A stretch of 64,000 bases of DNA. Source: CAWHXG01 sp963833235. Lineage in GTDB: Bacteria > Pseudomonadota > Alphaproteobacteria > Rhodobacterales > Rhodobacteraceae. The translations under genes and the position numbers were made by a program. The stretch is taken from the NCBI GenBank assembly GCA_963833235.1, contig CAWHXG010000001.1, positions 496,001-560,000 of the forward strand. Direction: 5' to 3'. Shown piece by piece: positions 1-8,570 of this stretch. Under the pieces are notes generated by a model. That model made no database searches. It was not told where the DNA came from and saw only the letters and a list, made by a program, of their open reading frames with translations. The stretch's first letter is position 1. Each line of letters starts with the position of its first letter.

Positions 1-1565
1 CCCCGTTCGTCGGCGGCCGCGATCACCTCGGCATCGCGCACCGATCCGCCGGGCTGGATGATCGCCGTGGCCCCTGCCTCTGCCGCCGCGATCAGCCCGT
101 CGGCAAATGGGAAGAACGCGTCCGAAGCGACGGCGGCGCCGTTCGTCGGCGGATGCGGCTGACCTGGCTCCGGTGCCATCTCGGCGGCCTTCGCGGCGGC
201 GATCCTCGTGCTGTCGACCCGGCTCATCTGCCCCGCCCCGATGCCCACCGTGGCACCCTCCCTCGCATAGACGATGGCGTTGGACTTCACATGCTTGGCC
301 ACGCGCCAGGCGAAGATCAGATCCCGCGCCTCGGCCTCGCTGGGGGCGCGGACGGTCGCCACCGTCCAGTCGCCGGGGGCGAGCCGCCCGGCGTCGCGGT
401 CCTGCACCAGCAGCCCGCCGGCCACCTGCCGCAGCGAGAGCCCCGCCGCCCGCGGATCGGGCAGCCCGCCGGTGGTCAGCAGCCGCAGGTTCGGCTTCCT
501 GGCGAAGATCTCCAGCGCTTCGGCATCCGCGCCGGGGGCGATCACGACCTCGGTGAAAAGGGCGGTGATCGCCTCGGCCGCGGCCGCATCTAGCAGGCGG
601 TTGACCGAGACGATGCCGCCAAAGGCCGAGGTCGGGTCGCAGGCCAGCGCCCGCGCATGGGCCTCGGCCAGGGAGGCGCCGAACGCGACGCCGCAGGGGT
701 TGGCGTGCTTGACGATCACGCAGGCCGGCCCCTCCGCCTCGCCCAGCTCGGAGATCAGGCCGAAGGCGGCGTCGGTGTCGTTGATGTTGTTGTAACTCAG
801 CTCCTTGCCCTGGTGCTGAACGGCGCTCGCCACGCCGGGCGCCGTCGAACCATCGGTATAGAAGGCGGCCGACTGATGCGGGTTCTCGCCGTAGCGCAGG
901 GACTGGCGTAGCGTTCCCGCGAAGGCACGGCGGCGGGGGGCGGCGATATCCAGCGCGCCCGCCATCCAGGTCGAGACCGCGGCGTCGTAGAAGGCCGTGC
1001 GCGCGAACGCCGCCTGCGCCATCTTCTGACGAAAGGCGAGTGTGGTGCCGCCGGCATTTCCCTCGAGCTCGCTCAGCAACGCTCCGTAATCCTCCGGATC
1101 GACCACAACGGTCACGAAGCTGTGGTTCTTGGCCGCCGCCCGGATCATCGCCGGCCCGCCGATATCGATGTTCTCGACACATTCGGCATAGCTGCCACCG
1201 CCAGCCACGGTCGCCTCGAACGGATAGAGGTTCACGATCGCCAGATCGATCGGGTCGATCCCGTGGGCCTCCATCGCGGCCTGGTGATCGGGATGGTCGC
1301 GCAGGGCCAGCAACCCGCCATGCACGCGCGGATGCAGGGTCTTGACCCGGCCGTCCATCATCTCGGGAAAGCCCGTCATCTCCGCCACGTCGGTCACCGC
1401 CAGCCCCGCCGCCCGCAGCGCCGCCGCCGTGCCGCCGGTCGAGATCAGCCTCACCCCGCGTTGGGCCAGCGCGCGCCCGAGATCGACCAGCCCGGTCTTG
1501 TCGGAGACCGACAGCAGCGCGGTCGTCACGGCGGGGGCCGCGGGCGGCATGGCGTACTCGGTCAT
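1..1565 (-). CDS. purH: PurH, bifunctional AICAR transformylase / IMP cyclohydrolase (C-terminus cut by window edge)
   Basis: PurH performs the last two steps of de novo IMP synthesis: formylation of AICAR with 10-formyl-THF, then ring closure. The reading frame is intact from an ATG at 1565 to base 1, about 521 residues. Visible motifs are an N-terminal MGS-like cyclohydrolase domain beginning LLSVSDKTGL and containing STGGTAAALRAAGL and DGRVKTLHP, then the transformylase motifs GKELSYNNIND and KHANPCG, and near the edge PTNGAAVASDAFFPFADG. The last residues read VRDAEVIAAADER, so by comparison with the usual ~530-residue length only about 15 residues are missing. The ATG overlaps the stop of the heparinase-like gene (ATGA, 1562-1565), so the two are translationally coupled. 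Identity is firm. Confidence 0.96.
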   Translation of the reverse strand, partial: MTEYAMPPAAPAVTTALLSVSDKTGLVDLGRALAQRGVRLISTGGTAAALRAAGLAVTDVAEMTGFPEMMDGRVKTLHPRVHGGLLALRDHPDHQAAMEAHGIDPIDLAIVNLYPFEATVAGGGSYAECVENIDIGGPAMIRAAAKNHSFVTVVVDPEDYGALLSELEGNAGGTTLAFRQKMAQAAFARTAFYDAAVSTWMAGALDIAAPRRRAFAGTLRQSLRYGENPHQSAAFYTDGSTAPGVASAVQHQGKELSYNNINDTDAAFGLISELGEAEGPACVIVKHANPCGVAFGASLAEAHARALACDPTSAFGGIVSVNRLLDAAAAEAITALFTEVVIAPGADAEALEIFARKPNLRLLTTGGLPDPRAAGLSLRQVAGGLLVQDRDAGRLAPGDWTVATVRAPSEAEARDLIFAWRVAKHVKSNAIVYAREGATVGIGAGQMSRVDSTRIAAAKAAEMAPEPGQPHPPTNGAAVASDAFFPFADGLIAAAEAGATAIIQPGGSVRDAEVIAAADER

Positions 1566-3427
1566 GGGGCGTCTTCCCTGGGGTCGGTCGTCTCGCGCGG
1601 GTCGGCCCGGCGCAGGTCGCGCATATGGTCCGGCGTCGCCGCGGACTTTGCAAGCACCCAGGCGATCCGGGTGGTGGGGCCCTTGGCGGCGCCCGTCAGC
1701 ACGATCTGCCGTGCCGGAAGCGGCTCGCCCCGCGCGGGCTCCAGATAGACGCTCTCCTCCAGCGTGGCGGCCTCCGCGCCGGCATGCCGGAACTCCCACA
1801 TCTCGCCCGAGCGCAGGCGCAGGGTCATCGAGCGCCCGCCGTCCTCCAGCGTGGCGGCGACATCGGGATGCAGATGAAAGCGCAGCGCGAAGGGCAGGCC
1901 CGACCCGCCTGCCGGCTTGAGGGCATCCTCCAGCTGCCGCCGCTCCCGCGCGGTCACGGCCGTCAACAGATCCTCGCCGTCGAGCCGGCGCCCGTCGGCG
2001 GAAAGGTCGAGGCGGCGCACGTGGATCAGTCCGGTCGCGGCGGCGAACCCGTTATGGGCGGCCACGAGGCTCGGCGCCTCCTCGGCGGCGGCCACGTCCA
2101 CCTGCACGTCGTCGGGCAGGGCTGGGCCGCCCGTGTCGAGGGAAAGGGTGGAGGCCGAGGCCCTTTGCCGCGCCGCCGCCGCCCAATCCGCGCCAAAGGC
2201 GGCCCCCGGCCCGCAAGTGACCACAAGGGGCCGCCGGCCGGACGTCAACTCGAACGCCAGCGTCGAGGCATGGGGCGCGTGCCCCGCGACCTTCGGCGGC
2301 GCCGCGACATCCGCAAGCACCGTGGTGCGGCCGCGGGCCAACCTGGCATAGCCAAGCGGCAGGAGAGGGGTGGCCGCATCCTCCGCCGCGGGCGGCCGGG
2401 GACCAGGGGAACGCGACCCGGTGGGGCGGGCGCGGGGCGGTCGGGTGCGTGGCGGCGGGGCGCGCAGGCCCGGCGCCTCCAGCCGCCCGGTCGCCGCCGT
2501 GCGCAGCGTCGGCTCCGCCGGCGACCCCGATGGCACACCCGAGGCGACCAGCGCGGCATCGAGCCGCCCGGGCTGCCCGCGCCCCCCGCCGTGGAACCTC
2601 GGCAGCGCCCCATCCGCATGCCGCAGGTAGCGCAAACTCGCAGCCATTCGCGCCAACGCCTCCTTCAGCGCAGCGCCGGGCCGGTGGTTGCTCCGCCGCA
2701 GGGCGTCCGTGACGCGCACCAGCAGGGCGAACACCTCCAGCAGCGTTACGGGGTTGCGATCCGGCAAGCCGCCCCAGGCATCCAGATCGGCCGCGATGGC
2801 CGCGTCGAGCGCCCGGCCCGCCCGCGCTCCGGCAGGGGACCAGCCCGCCAGCATCGCGCTCGCCTCTGCGAGCCCGGCCAGCGCGGCCAATCGCGGCGCG
2901 CCACCGGCGGCGCTGCTCCACCGCCGTTCGAGGAACGCCGCGTGCCGGTGCAGGCTGCGCATGACATCTTCCTCCGGCAGGGGCGACCCGCCTGAAAGCA
3001 GCCACGGGGTATGGTCGAGCAGGCGGATCAGACGCAGGCCGGCCAGTCCCGGGGTCCAACCCGGCCCGTGGCCGGCGCCGAACCGCGCCAGCCAATCCGC
3101 CGTCCAGGCCTGTGCCGCCGCGCGCGCCGGGCTATCGCCCTGGGCCGCAAGGTCCGGCAGCCAGTCGAAGGCCTGCCGTGCGGCCTCGAAGCGCATCGAC
3201 GGCGCGGCCGGCTGGAAGATCGTGGCGCCCTCGGGCAGGGTCGTCGCGGCGTCGCCCGCGCCGATGCGCCCCTCTGCCAGCGCCCGGCCGCGGGCAAGGT
3301 CGCCGATGCTGTGCGGCTCGGGCATCGCTGCGAGGCTGGCGGCCTCGCGCGACCAGCCAAGCCGCCGTGCCGCCAGCCTGTCGCCCAGGCGCGCCGCCCA
3401 GGGGCGGTCTCCGATCAGCTGGATCAT
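1562..3427 (-). CDS. heparinase II/III family protein
   Basis: A 621-residue protein placed between rsmB and purH, a neighbourhood I know from many Rhodobacterales. The N-terminal two thirds is the alpha-helical part typical of heparinase II/III-like proteins; the C-terminal third, with segments such as FELTSGRRPLVVTCGPG, resembles the heparinase_II_III beta-sandwich domain. No signal peptide is visible, so a cytoplasmic location is likely. The substrate is unknown and the family name should not be read as heparin cleavage. I chose the ATG at 3427 because a GGAGG lies about 8 bases upstream; an in-frame start at 3478 would add 17 unlikely residues. The stop overlaps the purH start. Confidence 0.85.
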   Translation of the reverse strand: MIQLIGDRPWAARLGDRLAARRLGWSREAASLAAMPEPHSIGDLARGRALAEGRIGAGDAATTLPEGATIFQPAAPSMRFEAARQAFDWLPDLAAQGDSPARAAAQAWTADWLARFGAGHGPGWTPGLAGLRLIRLLDHTPWLLSGGSPLPEEDVMRSLHRHAAFLERRWSSAAGGAPRLAALAGLAEASAMLAGWSPAGARAGRALDAAIAADLDAWGGLPDRNPVTLLEVFALLVRVTDALRRSNHRPGAALKEALARMAASLRYLRHADGALPRFHGGGRGQPGRLDAALVASGVPSGSPAEPTLRTAATGRLEAPGLRAPPPRTRPPRARPTGSRSPGPRPPAAEDAATPLLPLGYARLARGRTTVLADVAAPPKVAGHAPHASTLAFELTSGRRPLVVTCGPGAAFGADWAAAARQRASASTLSLDTGGPALPDDVQVDVAAAEEAPSLVAAHNGFAAATGLIHVRRLDLSADGRRLDGEDLLTAVTARERRQLEDALKPAGGSGLPFALRFHLHPDVAATLEDGGRSMTLRLRSGEMWEFRHAGAEAATLEESVYLEPARGEPLPARQIVLTGAAKGPTTRIAWVLAKSAATPDHMRDLRRADPRETTDPREDAP

Positions 3428-3500
3428 CCCGCGTCCTCCGTGGCCTTCGAGCCTAGGGCCAGCGCGGCCACGTGTCACCGGGGACGGCCCGTGGCGCCGG

Positions 3501-4808
3501 TCAGAGCTTGCGGAAGGCGGCTATGAAGAACCCGTCCATCCCGCCTGTCTCCGCCCATCGATCCGGCCGCAGCCGCAGCCCTGCGGCACTGTGCCAGTCG
3601 GCCGGCACGCCCGGCAGGTCGAGAAGCTCGGGCGCCGCGCGCAGCGCCGGATGCCGCGCCAGCGCCAACTCCGCGAGGTGCTCGCCTTCCTCCGGCAGCA
3701 ACGAGCAGGTGCAAACCACCAGCCGGCCGCCTGGCCGGAGCAGCGCCACCGCCCGGTCGACCAGCGCCGTCTGAAGCTCAATCAGCCCCGGCAGGTCGCC
3801 GGGCTTGCGCAGCAACGGCAGGTCCGGGTGCCGCCGGATGGTGCCGGTCGCCGTGCAGGGCGGATCGAGCAGCACCGCATCGAAGGGCGCGGCCTGCCAG
3901 TGCAGCGCGTCGGCCACCACCGCGGTCGCGCGCAGGCCGGTCCGGGCGAGGTTCTCCGCCAACCGCTCCATGCGCGGCCCCGAGATGTCGAGCGCGGTAA
4001 CGTCCGCCACCGCGGCAGCCAACTGCAGCGCCTTCCCTCCCGGCGCGGCGCACAGATCCAGCACCCGGTCGCCGGGCTGCACGGCGAGGGCGCGGGCCGG
4101 CAACGCGGCGGCGGCGTCCTGCACCCAGAAGGCGCCGTCGGCATATCCCTCCAGCGCGCTCACCTGCACCCGCCCCGGCATCCGCACGGAGCCGGTGGGC
4201 AGGGCGATCCCGCCCAGCCGGGCGGCGAGGGCATCGGCATCGCCCTCGCGGGGGGTCAGGTCGATGGGGGGATCCTGCGCCTGGACGGCCTCGATCGCCG
4301 CCACGGCATCGGCCCCCCAGGCCTTCACCAGCCGGCGGCGCAGCCACCCGGGCAGGCGCTGCGGCGGCAGATCGGCCCAGGCCGGCCCCGCCTCGCGCGC
4401 CTCGGCGACCTTGCGCAGGACCGCGTTCACCAGCCCGGCCAGCCCTTCATGCCGGTCCGCCGCGCGGGTCAGCCGCACCGCGGTGTCGGTCACGCCGTGG
4501 GCGGCCGCCGCCTCGCCCCAGAGCTCGCAGGCCGAAAGCCGCAGCAGGTTCAGCACGAAGGGCGGCGGCGGCTTGCGCAGGAAGGGCGCCAGGATCGCAT
4601 CGCACCGGCCGAGATGGCGCAGGGTGGCGCCGGCGAGCCGCAGCGCGCGGGCGCGATCCTCGGGGGGCAGGGACGCAAGCTGCACTTCGGCCGCCGCCCC
4701 CAGCATCTCCCCCTCCTCCAGCACCGCCAGCAGCAGGCCCACGGCGGCCAACCGTGCTTGCCCCCCTTGGGGCATGGCGGGCGGGGCCGGTCTGGGCTTC
4801 GGCGGCAT
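3501..4808 (-). CDS. rsmB: RsmB, 16S rRNA (cytosine-967-C5) methyltransferase
   Basis: Methylates C967 of 16S rRNA with S-adenosylmethionine. The 435-residue protein has an N-terminal NusB-like RNA-binding domain (about residues 20-150), then a Rossmann methyltransferase domain. The SAM-binding motif DLCAAPGGKALQLA is followed by motif IV DPPCTATGT (around residue 313) and motif VI CTCSLLPEEGE (around 365). The two cysteines in PPC and TCS are those used in catalysis and release by RNA m5C methyltransferases. It is the first gene of the rsmB-heparinase-purH run. The start at 4808 has only a weak AGGGAA upstream, so a slightly later start is possible. Confidence 0.95.
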   Translation of the reverse strand: MPPKPRPAPPAMPQGGQARLAAVGLLLAVLEEGEMLGAAAEVQLASLPPEDRARALRLAGATLRHLGRCDAILAPFLRKPPPPFVLNLLRLSACELWGEAAAAHGVTDTAVRLTRAADRHEGLAGLVNAVLRKVAEAREAGPAWADLPPQRLPGWLRRRLVKAWGADAVAAIEAVQAQDPPIDLTPREGDADALAARLGGIALPTGSVRMPGRVQVSALEGYADGAFWVQDAAAALPARALAVQPGDRVLDLCAAPGGKALQLAAAVADVTALDISGPRMERLAENLARTGLRATAVVADALHWQAAPFDAVLLDPPCTATGTIRRHPDLPLLRKPGDLPGLIELQTALVDRAVALLRPGGRLVVCTCSLLPEEGEHLAELALARHPALRAAPELLDLPGVPADWHSAAGLRLRPDRWAETGGMDGFFIAAFRKL

Positions 4809-4923
4809 GGCTTCGGTTCCCTGGGGCTTGAACGCGATGCCGGCCGGCGTATATGAGCCTCAGGCGGCGAACAAGACAGGCTCCCGAGGCGTGTCCCGGC
4901 TCGCCGCTGCGAAGGAGGCCGCG
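4809..4923. promoter_or_regulatory. divergent intergenic region rsmB / DUF1674 gene
   Basis: This 115-base gap lies between genes pointing away from each other, so it must carry promoters in both directions. The only clear element is a strong AAGGAGG ribosome binding site (around 4912-4918) for the DUF1674 gene. I do not see convincing -35/-10 pairs. Confidence 0.4.
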
Positions 4924-5109
4924 ATGACAGATCGCCCGCACGACCCCGACCAGCTTCCCGAAGCGGCCCGCCGCGCCCTGGCCGAGGCGGCCGAGCGCCG
5001 GGCGAAGGCGGCCGATCCGGCACGCCCCGCAGAGGTTGGCGGGCGCGACGGGCCGGACCCTTCGCGCTTCGGCGACTGGGAGAAGAAGGGCCTCGCGATC
5101 GACTTCTGA
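4924..5109 (+). CDS. DUF1674 protein (succinate dehydrogenase assembly factor 4 type)
   Basis: A small 61-residue protein ending GPDPSRFGDWEKKGLAIDF, which matches the conserved C-terminal signature of DUF1674. In eukaryotes the family is SdhAF4, an assembly chaperone for the flavoprotein subunit of succinate dehydrogenase. The N-terminal half is charged, alanine rich and probably disordered, with a PEAARRALAEAAERRAKA helix. The ATG at 4924 has a very good ribosome binding site (AAGGAGG, 5 bases away). It stands alone, divergent from rsmB. The function is inferred from the family. Confidence 0.85.
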   Translation: MTDRPHDPDQLPEAARRALAEAAERRAKAADPARPAEVGGRDGPDPSRFGDWEKKGLAIDF

Positions 5110-5152
5110 GGCGCCGCGGCATCAGTCGGACCGGGGGGCCCGGTCTGGCTAT

Positions 5153-5186
5153 AAACCTAGTTCAGCGTCAAACCTAGTTCAGGGTC
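5153..5186. repeat. tandem 17-bp duplication over the 3' end of the small exported-protein gene
   Basis: Two adjacent 17-base units at 5153-5169 and 5170-5186 read AAACCTAGTTCAGcGTC and AAACCTAGTTCAGgGTC, one mismatch apart. On the minus strand each unit carries the end of the reading frame (LTLN, then TAG), so the gene's stop region is present twice. The second copy lies outside the gene. Confidence 0.9.
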
Positions 5187-5554
5187 AGATCTGCCGAGCG
5201 CCCCGAGCCGCGATCAGATGTGAAGCGCACGGAAGTGCCGTCGCGCATGACCGTCTGGCAATTGCCGCCAAAGGTCTGGTCGCCCCAGCTGAGCTCGCGG
5301 CAGAAGAACCCCTCGCGCCACTCCCACCGCCCGCCGACCGACCGCCCGAAGGCGCTGCCGGTGATCTCGCCCCCCGGCGTGACGGTGACTTCGATGCCGA
5401 AGCGGGTCAACTTGCGACCCACCACCGTCTCGCTGAAGGCGGATCGGCTCTCGATCCGCTCGTATTCCGCCGATGCCGGCGCGGCGGCACCGAGTGCGGC
5501 GATAACGGCAGCGGCACCGAGGGCCGGCGTAAAGGGCATGCGGGTCATGGTCAC
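5174..5554 (-). CDS. small exported protein next to dapB, unknown function
   Basis: Encodes 126 residues. The N-terminus (MPFTPALGAAAVIAALGAAAPASA|EYERI) is a clear Sec signal peptide with an AxA cleavage site near residue 29. The mature part of about 97 residues contains two cysteines (FFCREL and GGNCQTV) that could form a disulfide, and the segments GRSVGGRWEWREGFFCRELSW and RFTSDRG. I recall similar proteins beside dapB in Rhodobacterales, sometimes named dihydrodipicolinate reductase from that neighbourhood alone; nothing in the sequence supports that enzyme. The start may be either of two methionines further in (residues 3 or 6). Its 3' end is duplicated in tandem. Confidence 0.75.
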   Translation of the reverse strand: MTMTRMPFTPALGAAAVIAALGAAAPASAEYERIESRSAFSETVVGRKLTRFGIEVTVTPGGEITGSAFGRSVGGRWEWREGFFCRELSWGDQTFGGNCQTVMRDGTSVRFTSDRGSGRSADLTLN

Positions 5555-5608
5555 TCCTCCTGCGCGAGATATACGGGCGCCGCTGGGAAAGGTTGCGCGC
5601 CGTCCCGT

Positions 5609-6421
5609 TCAGTCAAGGCCAAGGACGTCGGCCATCCGGTAAAGGCCAGGTGCCCGTCCCTGCCCCCAAAGCGCCGCCGCCAGCGCGCCCCGTGCGAAAA
5701 TACGCCTGTCGGTCGCCATGTGGCGCAGGCTCAGCCGCTCGCCGTCGCCGAGGAACATCACATCGTGCTCGCCCACGACATCGCCTCCGCGCACCATCGC
5801 AAAGCCGATCTCGCCGGCCTTGCGCGGGCCGGCATGGCCTTCTCGCGGGCCGGCGGTGATTTGGCCCAACGCCGCGTTCCGCCCCTCGGCCGCCGCCTCG
5901 CCCAGCATCAGCGCGGTGCCAGAGGGGCCGTCCACCTTTTGCCGGTGATGGGCTTCGAGCACCTCGATATCCCAGTCCGGCCCGAGTGCTGCCGCGACCT
6001 GGCGGGTCAGGCCCAGCAGCAGGTTCACGCCAAGGCTCATGTTCCCGTCGCGGATCATCACCGCGTGGTGCGAGGCGGCCGCGATCCGCTCCAGATCGGC
6101 CTCGGAGAGCCCGGTCGTGCCGATCACGTGGACGGCGCGGGCCTGGGCGGCAAGGGCCGAGAAGGCGACCGTGGCGGCCGGCGCGCTGAAGTCGATGATC
6201 GCCCGCGCGCGGGCGATCGCCTCCAGCGCGTCGTCGGTGACGGTCACGCCCAAGGGCGGGCCGCCGGCGGCGCAGCCCGCATCCTGCCCGATCCAGGCGT
6301 GGCCCGGCGCCTCGACCGCGCCCACCAGCCGCGCCCGCTCGCTGCCGGCGATCTCTGCCAGAAGCATGCGGCCCATCCGGCCGGACGCCCCGGTGACCAC
6401 GATGCCCGGTCTATCGTCCAT
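5609..6421 (-). CDS. dapB: DapB, 4-hydroxy-tetrahydrodipicolinate reductase
   Basis: Second committed step of diaminopimelate/lysine synthesis: NAD(P)H-dependent reduction of hydroxy-tetrahydrodipicolinate. 270 residues, normal for the family. N-terminal dinucleotide motif GASGRMGRMLL, IIDFSAPAATVAF, the signature EAHHRQKVDGPSGTAL (around residues 155-170) with the catalytic His pair and Lys, and C-terminal GEHDVMFLGDGERL. Start ATG 6421. It is divergent from rbfA across 135 bases and lies 54 bases upstream of the small exported-protein gene. Confident. Confidence 0.97.
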   Translation of the reverse strand: MDDRPGIVVTGASGRMGRMLLAEIAGSERARLVGAVEAPGHAWIGQDAGCAAGGPPLGVTVTDDALEAIARARAIIDFSAPAATVAFSALAAQARAVHVIGTTGLSEADLERIAAASHHAVMIRDGNMSLGVNLLLGLTRQVAAALGPDWDIEVLEAHHRQKVDGPSGTALMLGEAAAEGRNAALGQITAGPREGHAGPRKAGEIGFAMVRGGDVVGEHDVMFLGDGERLSLRHMATDRRIFARGALAAALWGQGRAPGLYRMADVLGLD

Positions 6422-6556
6422 GCGGCGCGTCCTTTCCTGCAATCCGGCCCAAGCCACGGCCGGCGAGGCCCGCGGTGGCGAGAGGAGCCATACCTGCCCC
6501 TCGGGGAGGAGGCAAAGGCATTGCCTGGCCGGGGCGAAGCGCCTAGATGCCCCCGC

Positions 6557-6973
6557 ATGGCACGCAACAGACAAAATGGATCCGGCCCGGGCGATTTCGC
6601 GCGCGGGCCCTCGCAGCGGCAATTGCGGGTGGGCGAGCTGATCCGGCGCACCCTGTCCGACGTTCTGGCACGCGGCGATATCCACGACCCCGACCTGTCC
6701 GGCATGTCGATCACGGTCGGCGAGGTCCGCACCTCGCCCGACCTGAAGATCGCGACCGCCTTCGTGCTGCCGCTTGGCGGGCGGGGCGCCGACATCGCGC
6801 TGGACGCGCTGCGGCGCAACCGGCACGAGCTGCGCCGGCAGGTTGCCAAGAACGTCAGCCTGAAATTCTCGCCCGAGATCCGCTTTGCGCTCGACGACAC
6901 GTTCGACCGGATGGATGCCACGCGGGCCCTGCTGGCGCGCGACGACGTGCGCCGCGACACCGCCGGCGACTGA
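6557..6973 (+). CDS. rbfA: RbfA, 30S ribosome-binding factor A
   Basis: A 138-residue assembly factor needed for late maturation of the 30S subunit and for growth in the cold. It has the KH-like fold sequence: RQLRVGELIRRTLSDVLARG near the N-terminus, the conserved ITVGEVRTSPDLKIATAFV strand, then HELRRQVAKNVSLKFSPEI and FALDDTFDRMD towards the end. Start ATG 6557 is the first in-frame methionine giving a normal N-terminus. truB follows after 6 bases, so the two should be cotranscribed. Confidence 0.95.
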   Translation: MARNRQNGSGPGDFARGPSQRQLRVGELIRRTLSDVLARGDIHDPDLSGMSITVGEVRTSPDLKIATAFVLPLGGRGADIALDALRRNRHELRRQVAKNVSLKFSPEIRFALDDTFDRMDATRALLARDDVRRDTAGD

Positions 6974-6979
6974 CGGCCC

Positions 6980-7924
6980 ATGGGGCAGCGCAAATCCGGC
7001 CGGGCGCTGAACGGCTGGCTGATCCTCGACAAGCCGGCCGGCCCCAGCAGCACTGCGGTTCTGGGCAGGGCCCGCCGGGCTTTCGATGCCCGCAAGGCCG
7101 GGCATGCCGGCACGCTCGATCCCGCCGCGACGGGGGTGCTGGCCGTGGCCTTCGGGGAGGCGACCAAGACCGTGCCATTCGTGACCGAAGGCGCCAAGGT
7201 CTACCGCTTCATGGTGCGGCTCGGCGCCGCGACCGAGACCGACGACGCCGAGGGCCGGGTGATCGCCGAGAGCGCCGCACGCCCCGATGAGGGGGCGATC
7301 CGCGCGGCCCTGGCCGACCTGACCGGCGACATCCAGCAGGTTCCGCCGCAATTCTCGGCGGTGAAGGTCGCGGGCCAGCGGGCCTATGCCATCGCGCGGG
7401 GCGGCGGCGAAAGCTTGCTGGCCGCCCGGCCGCTGCACGTGGCCCGGCTGGACCTTGTGGCGCGCCACAATGCCGACCACCTCGAGCTGGAGATGGAATG
7501 CGGCAAGGGCGGCTACGTCCGGTCCATCGCCCGGGATCTGGGCGCGGCACTTGGCTGCCATGGGCACGCGCTGTGGCTGCGGCGCCTGGCGACGGGCCCC
7601 TTCGCGATAGCGGATGCCGTCACGCCCGACCGGGTCGCGGCGATCGCCGATGACCCAGACCTGGCGGCCGAGGCGCGGTTCGCCCGGCTCGATGCCCTGC
7701 TTCACCCCCTGGAGGCCGCGCTTGGCGGATTGGCGGAATTGCCCTGCGCGGGGGAAGCGGCGACGCTGCTGCGCCGTGGCAATCCCGGGGCGATCCTCCC
7801 CCGGGGGGCCATTCCGGCACCGGCGGAGGGCGCGGAGGCCTGGGCCTCCTGCGACGGTCAGGCGGTTGCCATCGGCACCTTCCGGGCGGGGCACCTGCAT
7901 CCCCGGCGGGTGATCCTTGGCTGA
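6980..7924 (+). CDS. truB: TruB, tRNA pseudouridine-55 synthase
   Basis: Isomerises U55 to pseudouridine in the T-loop of tRNAs. 314 residues. The catalytic aspartate is in GHAGTLDPAATGVL (about residue 47). Other TruB motifs are LDKPAGPSST at the N-terminus, VYRFMVRLGAATETDDAEG and GGYVRSIARDLG. It follows rbfA by 6 bases and overlaps the next gene by 8 bases (TTG at 7917, TGA at 7922-7924), so it is the middle gene of a three-gene operon. Confidence 0.97.
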   Translation: MGQRKSGRALNGWLILDKPAGPSSTAVLGRARRAFDARKAGHAGTLDPAATGVLAVAFGEATKTVPFVTEGAKVYRFMVRLGAATETDDAEGRVIAESAARPDEGAIRAALADLTGDIQQVPPQFSAVKVAGQRAYAIARGGGESLLAARPLHVARLDLVARHNADHLELEMECGKGGYVRSIARDLGAALGCHGHALWLRRLATGPFAIADAVTPDRVAAIADDPDLAAEARFARLDALLHPLEAALGGLAELPCAGEAATLLRRGNPGAILPRGAIPAPAEGAEAWASCDGQAVAIGTFRAGHLHPRRVILG

Positions 7925-8504
7925 CCCCGCCGCAGCGCCCGGCCCCGACTACGGCCCCGACCCCGGAAGCGACCCCGCGGACGGCTGCATCGTGGGCCGC
8001 GCCACCAAGGGAGACGCGCCCTCCGTCGCGATCTACTCCCCCTGCCGGCGCTACCGCTACAGCCTGACGCGGGTGTGGAACGAGGCGGGCGCCCGGGTGC
8101 TCTTCGTCATGCTCAACCCGTCCACCGCGACCGAGCAACAGAACGACCCGTCGGTCGAGCGCTGCGAACGGCGCGCCCGCACGCTCGGCTTCGGCGCCTT
8201 CAGGGTGTGCAACATCTTTGCCTACCGGCAGACCGATCCGCGCCTGATGCGGGCCGAAGCCGCGCCCGTGGGCCCGCTCAACGACGCCGCCATCGCCGCC
8301 GGCTGCCGCTGGGCCGACCGGGCGCAGGACGCAGTCATCTGCGCCTGGGGCACCCACGGGGCGCATCTGGGCCGCGGCGCGGCCGCCATCGCGCTGATCC
8401 GGGGCACCGGAACGGTCCCGTCGCATCTGGGGCTGAGCAAGGCGGGGCATCCGCGGCATCCGCTTTACCTGCCCTACGCCCAGGCCCCGGTCCCCTGGCC
8501 GTAG
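7917..8504 (+). CDS. DUF1643 domain protein
   Basis: 195 residues. Recognised by the DUF1643 pattern: CRRYRYSLTRVW, LFVMLNPSTATEQQNDPSVERCERRA, FGAFRVCNIFAYRQTDP and ICAWGTHG. The biochemical role of the family is unknown; it often follows truB in this order of bacteria. The start is a TTG overlapping the end of truB, which suggests translational coupling, but an internal start after the proline/aspartate-rich first 25 residues cannot be excluded. It ends 66 bases before the next gene. Confidence 0.85.
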   Translation: MADPAAAPGPDYGPDPGSDPADGCIVGRATKGDAPSVAIYSPCRRYRYSLTRVWNEAGARVLFVMLNPSTATEQQNDPSVERCERRARTLGFGAFRVCNIFAYRQTDPRLMRAEAAPVGPLNDAAIAAGCRWADRAQDAVICAWGTHGAHLGRGAAAIALIRGTGTVPSHLGLSKAGHPRHPLYLPYAQAPVPWP

Positions 8505-8570
8505 GCATTTCGCTTGCCCCGGAAACCTGCAGGCCCCTAACTGTCGCGTCATTCGGGTAGGAGCGTGGCA

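Noticed and set aside
1562..1568. Possible truncation or frameshift in purH
   Set aside because: Frame was followed at the start, at 780-812 and at 120-200 and stays consistent to base 1; only the window edge cuts it.
2688..4856. Very long plus-strand open frame opposite the heparinase and rsmB genes
   Set aside because: It is a GC-driven shadow of real minus-strand genes: arginine/proline/alanine-rich with no family resemblance. Similar long antisense frames at 5609-7900, 10021-12489, 18902-21880, 26377-28677 and 35114-37270 were discarded for the same reason.
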